From NCBI GenBank assembly GCA_963969595.1, contig OZ018416.1, positions 3,798,065-3,862,064 of the forward strand: a DNA stretch of 64,000 nucleotides, read 5' to 3'. This DNA comes from Neckera pumila (taxonomy: Eukaryota; Streptophyta; Bryopsida; Hypnales; Neckeraceae). Made by a program: the position numbers and the translations under genes. A model generated the notes under the pieces. It was not told the DNA's origin and searched no databases. It was given only the letters and a program-made list of their open reading frames with translations. Positions 58,691 through 64,000 of this stretch are shown here, piece by piece; the stretch's first letter is position 1, and the number at the start of each line of letters is the position of its first letter.

Positions 58691-59754
58691 ACCCTTCAAT
58701 ATCATTTAATTGTTTTTTGTGCATGCAATGAGTCTTTGAAGTGATTTTTTTATTGCTTCATGCATGTTGATTAACTTTAATTCAAAAGTTGCTTTTTGAC
58801 TCAAGTCAAACAAAAGATGAATGCAAATTTGTCCCGAGCAGATAAAATCTAATATTTTTCATCCATCTAAATGCTTCTTGATTCTTGTGCTAGCTAGTTC
58901 TTTTACATTTGTTGAGTACAAGTTTTCAAAAGAACATCTTTACAAATATTTTGTGGTTCATGGAGCATAATTTTTTTTCACCACAAAAAAGTAACTTTTC
59001 TTATTCTATAAATGCTTTTGTAGTTCAAAATTTTTTTCAATAAATAATTCAAATCAGTTCTTTTTTAAGTCCTCGTATTTCAAACTTAACATTTTGAATA
59101 TGAAAGAAATTTTTTATTGTTAAATTTGCAAATATTTAATATATAATCAAATTTAGAAATAATTTTTTAATTTTTAATTTTTTTGAAATTCTTAGTTTTG
59201 CAGCAATTGATCCAACCATATGGATGTGATCTATAGATCATATTTATAGCTTTTGATTGAAAGACATTATTAAATTATTATTTTAAGTTACACTTTATAA
59301 TATATCTTTGCCATTTTGGAAATTTGGATTCTCCCTTGTCCTTAATAAGTTACTCTCAAAATTACAAGAATGTTGGTCTACTTTGGAAATGAAACAAACT
59401 TCTAAAATCTATGTGATTGTTTAAATTTATTTACAAAACACATTTAACTAACATATATTTCCAATTTCACTGATTTTTCCTTAGTGAAGGTACAAAATTA
59501 GAATCACTACAAACAAAATTGTAAAAATATACATTAGTTTGAATGTATTATAAATAGTGTCTTTGAATAGTTAGCATCACACTCACTAATCGGACAAATC
59601 AATGCAATAGAGTGTAATGCTCCATCTACCAGTAGGAGAAAATTGTGTTCGGAGTCAACAAAACCAACTTGATGTTTTTTTTTATATTTCTTGTTTTTTT
59701 CTAACTCAAAAAATTGTATTTTCATACAATTCTCTTATACACTCCCTTCCGGTA
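58691..59754. other. AT-rich intergenic, no gene
   Basis: No element end or credible frame found. Confidence 0.45.
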
Positions 59755-59974
59755 AAGTAGGGTGCTTTGAAAGCAACCACTAATACAAAGGTACATTTTA
59801 CCTCCTTCAATGTACCAATAGTGTACATTTTTAAAATTTATAACTAATTTCATGAAGGTCCCCAAAAAATGAAATGACTTGGGTTAAATGTAAGTTTCAT
59901 TATTCTTCTTACAAAAATTTATTGAACATTATTTCAAAGAGTTTTGCTTCTCCCAAAATGCAATTAGCTCTTAA
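59755..59974 (-). repeat. Repeat X, copy 3
   Basis: Reverse orientation; on the minus strand it begins TTAAGAGCTAATTGC and contains ACATTTAACCCAAGTCATTT, AAATGTACACTATTGG and CAAAGCACCCTAC. It lies about 10 bp from the TTAA element that starts at 59984. Confidence 0.6.
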
Positions 59975-59983
59975 AAGGTAGCT

Positions 59984-60894
59984 TTAATCCCTAAAGTCCC
60001 AAGGTTTCTGTCAAAAACAACTCAAAACTATTGTTTTGGCTGCGTTCTCCAAAGAACACAAAAATAACATTTTCTTAGAATCTAACTGTAAGATCTTGTA
60101 CTTCACTTGTCAAAGATCATGTGGTAAAAATTTCATGAAGTTTGACCGTATAGATTGGAAGATATTAGCATTCAAAGTTGAAAAAGAAAGTTTTTTTGAA
60201 CATTGGCCTACAATTTCAGATGACTTTGACCGCTATTTGTGGAAATTTTTTGCACTGCAAACTTTGAATTAAATTTTTTTAATGTTGAAGATGTAAGTTG
60301 AAAGTCTACAAAAAAAATTCAAAAAAAGCACACTTGATTTTCATTCTTTAAAAAATTATTAAATAGAAATAAGTCCAAGATTGGAAAAAAAAATCGTTAA
60401 TAGTTCTTAGATGGGATTGAAATACAATAATCCCGATGGTGAGATTGCTTTAGAAAGCAAACACAACAATTTTTTTTTTAAACTGTAAAAATTGTGAAAC
60501 TTGCATTTAAAAATGAATCCTATAAGTTATTTTTCAAAAAGATGCTTAAATTGCCCGAAAAACAAGATTGTCCATAACTTGCTCATTATTAGTCCAAATG
60601 AAGTGAATCAAAAGCTTCACATGTAGACAAAAATATAAAGTTTCAAAGAAAAAGAAATTAAATTTTATTTTGACTTTTTTGCAAAAAAAAATTGTGATGC
60701 CCAGCGAGTTTAGTTTGAGGCTTTTTGTGGTGTAAATTTTGCTCCCGGGCACCAATTGAAATAAAAATTATAGTCCCACGAAGCTAATCAGTTTTTTCTA
60801 TCTTATGGAAAAGTTTCACTAAAAATTGAGCCCATAGGTACCTGCCCAAAATCTGATTTGTCCTCTGAGGGGACAATGGGACTTTAGGGGTTAA
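59984..60894 (-). mobile_element. TTAA element, family 2 (B to A), long form
   Basis: 911 bp. Left TTAATCCCTAAAGTCCCA, right TGGGACTTTAGGGGTTAA. Same ends and modules as 56512-57094 plus the central region (about 60200-60530). Confidence 0.9.
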
Positions 60895-60922
60895 GAGCAG
60901 ACTACCTTGCACACAATCTTGT

Positions 60923-61177
60923 ATGCACTACACACCTAACGTCTTCAAAGGGCCTCTTGCCATGCTCCACCGGTGGGTAGAAACAACAAGAAGAATTTCA
61001 CCAAATGTTTTGCCCGAGTGGGTGATTGAAAAAATACTATTTCATGTTTTACCGAAATTGGTCGACAACCCCCATTGGTCAAGAATCAATACAAATAGAA
61101 TTCTTAGTAGATACCTACTCATCGGCCGTGTCCCCATGATAGTGCAATTGCTCAATTTGGACCCTGTAACCTTGTAG
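60923..61177 (+). pseudogene. Unidentified open frame, possible gene fragment
   Basis: 84-codon frame just right of a TTAA element. The stretch LPEWVIEKILFHVLPKLV followed by a Trp resembles, weakly, the GCFC region of TFIP11/STIP-type splicing proteins, where LPxWxxxxIL...LPKL precedes W-x-P. The rest does not fit and no exon context is visible. It may be a retroposed or captured scrap, or chance. Confidence 0.25.
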
Positions 61178-61537
61178 CTCTCCCTGTGAACTTTGCCCAT
61201 AGATGGAGCATGGCAGGCCCTAAGGTTCAGAGTCAATGCCCTTTCCCAGTTTCAAGGGGAGGGGAAAAAAACTCCCAGCAAAAGTTATTTTTTTATAGCT
61301 TTACTATTTAAATTGGTTGCAACATGATTTGACCATTAAGTTTATATTCCATTGAAGAACTTGTTCAGCTTTGATTTTTGAGATCATGTGATGAAGCAAC
61401 AGTGATGGCTGGGTGGGTGGGTGTAAAGTGATTGGAGTTGCTGCCTATCCATTCCATTCAGACAATAACTTTTGTACCAATTTCGGAAAGCATGGGTATC
61501 GGTCTCCGCCTCTCCGGGACTGTGACGGGTTGCAAAC
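61178..61537. other. Intergenic, moderately GC-richer
   Basis: No gene recognised. Contains a GGGTGGGTGGGTG run at about 61411-61423. Confidence 0.4.
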
Positions 61538-61733
61538 TTAACCCCTAAATGCTCAAGGCCTTTTTTTTTAATGAAAAAACACACTCAAAATTGTCATTTC
61601 TATAGCAAAGAGGAAAAAAAATTGAAAATTTTCTTTTGGCACATCTAACTGTAAGATCTTACACCTATCTAGTATAAGAATGTGTGGAAAAATTTCAAAA
61701 TTTTTGACCGCAAAGATTGCAAGACATCTGAGT
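61538..61733 (-). mobile_element. TTAA element, end-B fragment cut by a second element
   Basis: Starts TTAACCCCTAAATGCTCAAG and runs like end B (AACTGTAAGATCTTACACC, TTTGACCGCAAAGATTGC) up to the TTTAA where the next element begins. The remainder of this copy is not found after 62660. Confidence 0.75.
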
Positions 61734-62660
61734 TTAACCCCTAAAGGATCAACATGCGTTTTTTGGCCGTATAGAAATTTTGGGCAGGTACGTGTGACTA
61801 GAGATATCCATATTTGAAGCTGAAATTTTAATAGAAGGTGGGGGTAAGGAATATCTTCATGTGTACCAAGTTTCATGACATTTCGAAATACGAGTCAAAA
61901 GTTGTGACCTAATATGTTACTTTTTTTTGTAACTGGGCAGTTTGGGAGATCAGAAAAAATCATTTTCTCCGGAATTTTTTTAAAAATTGGTTCTCGACAT
62001 TTATATATATTTAAAAAGCTTTGAGTCATTCCATTTCAATCAATGAGTCAAAAGTTAGGAGGGTTTTTGAACTGCGGGCAGTTATAGATTCTCTACTCTA
62101 AAAAAACTTTAAAGTCGTTTATTTAATTCAATTTTCAATATTTTTGGAAAAAAATAAACTCTTAGGATGTAGGTTGATTATTACAACATTTCAACCGTTG
62201 GGATTGACATTTTTAAATTCCATGATTAAATTTTTAACAATTTAGTATTTTGAATCATTTTCTACTTCTTTCTACTTACTATTTTTTCCTATATGTTGTA
62301 CAATTCCAAATGATGTGAAATTTTTCAAGCATATAGACAACTTGTTTAGGAAACTGAATTTAAAGAAGCACCACCTTTATCGGCATTTTTTCATTGAAAA
62401 GTGAGCTTGCAAAGTGCACCTGCCCAGTTTTTCACAGGATTGAAAAAATGGTTTTCAAGACTTTGAATGCTTATATCTTATGATCCATACGGTGGAATTT
62501 TCTGAAATTTTCACCACATGTTTTCAGAATATCATACTACAAGATCCTATGGTTTTATGTGTCAAAAATTATTTTTTTCCAAAAATTTGGTCGTTGTATT
62601 AGAAATGGCAATTTTGGAGTGGTTTTGGTGATTACATAGTCATGAAACTTTAGGAGTTAA
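61734..62660 (+). mobile_element. TTAA element, family 1 (A to B), well preserved
   Basis: 927 bp with ends TTAACCCCTAAAG and CTTTAGGAGTTAA. Near-identical to 47846-48777. It starts at the TTAA inside the end-B fragment to its left; in intact copies the same place reads GTTTAAAGTG. Confidence 0.92.
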
Positions 62661-62960
62661 CCCTTAAACGCCCAACGGGGGTGGGGTCTTCAAGATTGAG
62701 CAAAAAACAGCCGTTTTCTTATAAAAAGTGTAAAAAAATTTAAAACATTTTTTTCAAAAATCTAACCGTTGGATCTTATTTAGGGTGGTCTGTATTTCTT
62801 ACCCTGAAAATTTCAAGGCATTTGACAGCACGGATCTTCTGTAAAGTAGTATTGAAGGTCAATTTCAAAACATTTCAGTGCAAAACGGGAACAGGCAGCT
62901 TGCATTTCACAGCCAATATCGTCTTCAAATAATTTTGAAATGCTAGCATTTTTGGACAGG
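62657..62960. mobile_element. TTAA element, family 5, left part
   Basis: Begins TTAACCCTTAAACGCCCAAC and shares its TTAA with the preceding element. It keeps the shared end-B plan (CAAAAAACAGCCGTTTTC, AATCTAACCGTTGGATCTTA, TTTGACAGCACGGATCTTCT). No right terminus could be found, so the end given is approximate. Confidence 0.6.
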
Positions 62961-63589
62961 TCATTCAAGTATGAAGTTCCGAATTTTCATTCAAAAAATG
63001 GATAACATTGCATTTGTTCTAGTATTTTATATTGGGCTTGCAATACCAAAGCCTAAGATTGGAAATCAGAATTCAGGAACTTTGAGCAGCGGTCAGCCCT
63101 TTGCTTCAATCTCGGGCCCAGTCCATGCCTACCTTGGGCATGTCAGTTCTTCAGGTTACAATAAAAAGTACCCCCCCTTCACGCCAGTGACCCACATCTT
63201 GAGCAAATCGGAGGCCCCCACCTACTTGACAGCTGCCCACCTCCCGAGACCTGCTCAGAACTTGTTTCAATTTCAAACCCTGCTCCGATTCAAATTAGTA
63301 GGATTGCCGCTGATTTGAGTCCCTGTTGCACTTGCCGCCCCTTCCCGCAATGCCTGCTGCTATGCCGCCTCTTGCTGCCTCCGTGCCCTCCTCTGCCGTG
63401 GCCTTTGTCTGGTACACCACTTGATCGCCTGACCATCTGATCTGTGACGAAGCATAGGGTGCTCAAAAAAATAACTTTCCTTGTATGCTACATTCTCTAC
63501 CTCAACCTACTATAAAATAATATAACGTGAGTGTACACTCGGAATCAAAATGAAATTGGGAATTCATAGACAAATAAAAAAAAGAAAGC
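62961..63589. other. Unassigned, GC-richer at 63040-63440
   Basis: A 115-codon plus-strand frame (62971-63318) covers much of it, but its sequence resembles no family I know and the composition is uneven. It may be part of an unidentified repeat or a gene exon. Confidence 0.3.
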
Positions 63590-64000
63590 CAACAGCAAAT
63601 TAAAAATGTAGAGCACAAATAAAAAACAAATTCTCCACTCCTAAGCAAAAAAAGAAAAAAGAAAAAAAGTTAAAGCTGAATATCAAAAGCCAGGAGCCCA
63701 GAAATAGTTGTACACCCAAAAGCAAGAAATAAATACAAGAGTGAGAAGCAAATGAATAAAGTAGAGTCCACAACTCAAAAAAAGTTAAAAAGACCAAAGC
63801 CCCCCAAAAGGTGAACACCATACTTTAGAGAAATGTAAAGACCAAAGCAAAAAATAAATATAAAGACCCAAGCCAAAATAAATATAAAGACAAAGTACAT
63901 GAAAACATGTAAAGAGCAAAGCCCAAGAAAATGGGAAGACAGAAGCCCCCAAAAAATGGAAAGACAAAAGCCCCCCAAAATGGAAAGACCATTGCCCGAA
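63590..64000. repeat. Purine-rich imperfect tandem array
   Basis: Irregular reiteration of a short unit around GAAAGACAAAAGCCCCC and AAATATAAAGACCAAAGC, most regular from about 63780 to the window edge. It continues out of the window. Minus-strand frames here (Phe/Leu-rich) are artefacts of the repeat. Confidence 0.6.

Noticed and set aside
25315..62660. Calling the TTAA elements definite piggyBac transposons
   Set aside because: No transposase is encoded in the window and TTAA is a palindrome that could be part of the terminal repeat; the assignment stays a hypothesis.
62971..63318. 115-codon plus-strand frame as a gene
   Set aside because: No homology recognised, first part lies in a decayed TTAA-type region, and no splice or promoter support; kept only as unassigned sequence.
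24300..64000. CRISPR arrays, operons or ribosome binding sites
   Set aside because: The DNA is plant nuclear; the repeats are dispersed transposable elements with no regular repeat-spacer spacing.

Overview
The window is nuclear DNA of a land plant. It carries two intron-rich genes typical of green plants, both on the minus strand: a chloroplast TatA/Tha4-type twin-arginine translocase subunit (126-2455, 3 exons) and a complete TOPLESS-type co-repressor (12980-22156, 25 exons, 1153 codons plus stop, total length divisible by three). A decayed chromodomain Ty3/Gypsy element sits between them (4177-11153). By eye its integrase and C-terminal part resemble the Tcn1-like chromoviruses shared by fungi and non-seed plants. 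Together with the large AT-rich repeat desert this hints at a bryophyte or another non-seed plant, but that is inference; nothing seen fixes the species.

Layout. 1-2.5 kb: TatA. 2.7-4.2 kb: small inverted-repeat elements and unassigned DNA. 4.2-11.2 kb: the chromovirus, with a CACTA-like insertion in gag. 11.2-13 kb: intergenic, with a possible LINE remnant. 13-22.2 kb: TOPLESS. 22.2-24.2 kb: its GC-richer upstream region with three GATAAG boxes. From about 24.3 kb to the end I find no convincing gene. This AT-rich tract is built largely of transposable elements inserted beside or into each other.

The most interesting content of the desert is a set of at least 17 full or partial copies of one superfamily of non-coding elements, 0.43-1.45 kb long. 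They end in TTAACCCCTAAA...TTTAGGGGTTAA (or close variants) and lie in both orientations. They fall into several families with different sequence just inside the ends but a shared layout: an end A containing TTTTGGGCAGGTAC and an end B containing AAAACTGCCATTTCT. The interior is made of recurring modules that contain AAAAGTTATG. No transposase was seen. TTAA at every junction, insertion into a TTAA inside another copy, and two copies sharing one TTAA suggest piggyBac-like TTAA targeting, which would be unusual for a plant genome. Two copies (47846-48777 and 61734-62660) look nearly identical, so activity may be fairly recent.

Other elements use the same tract: a Stowaway-type MITE with TA duplication, a PIF/Harbinger-type element with TTA duplication and a nested TTAA element, a 1.7 kb element with inverted ends and a GC-richer interior, several foldback elements, and a series of very short A-tailed insertions flanked by 11-16 bp direct repeats. 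The latter look like extremely 5'-truncated copies of one LINE or SINE. All identities were judged by eye; no alignment or database search was run.
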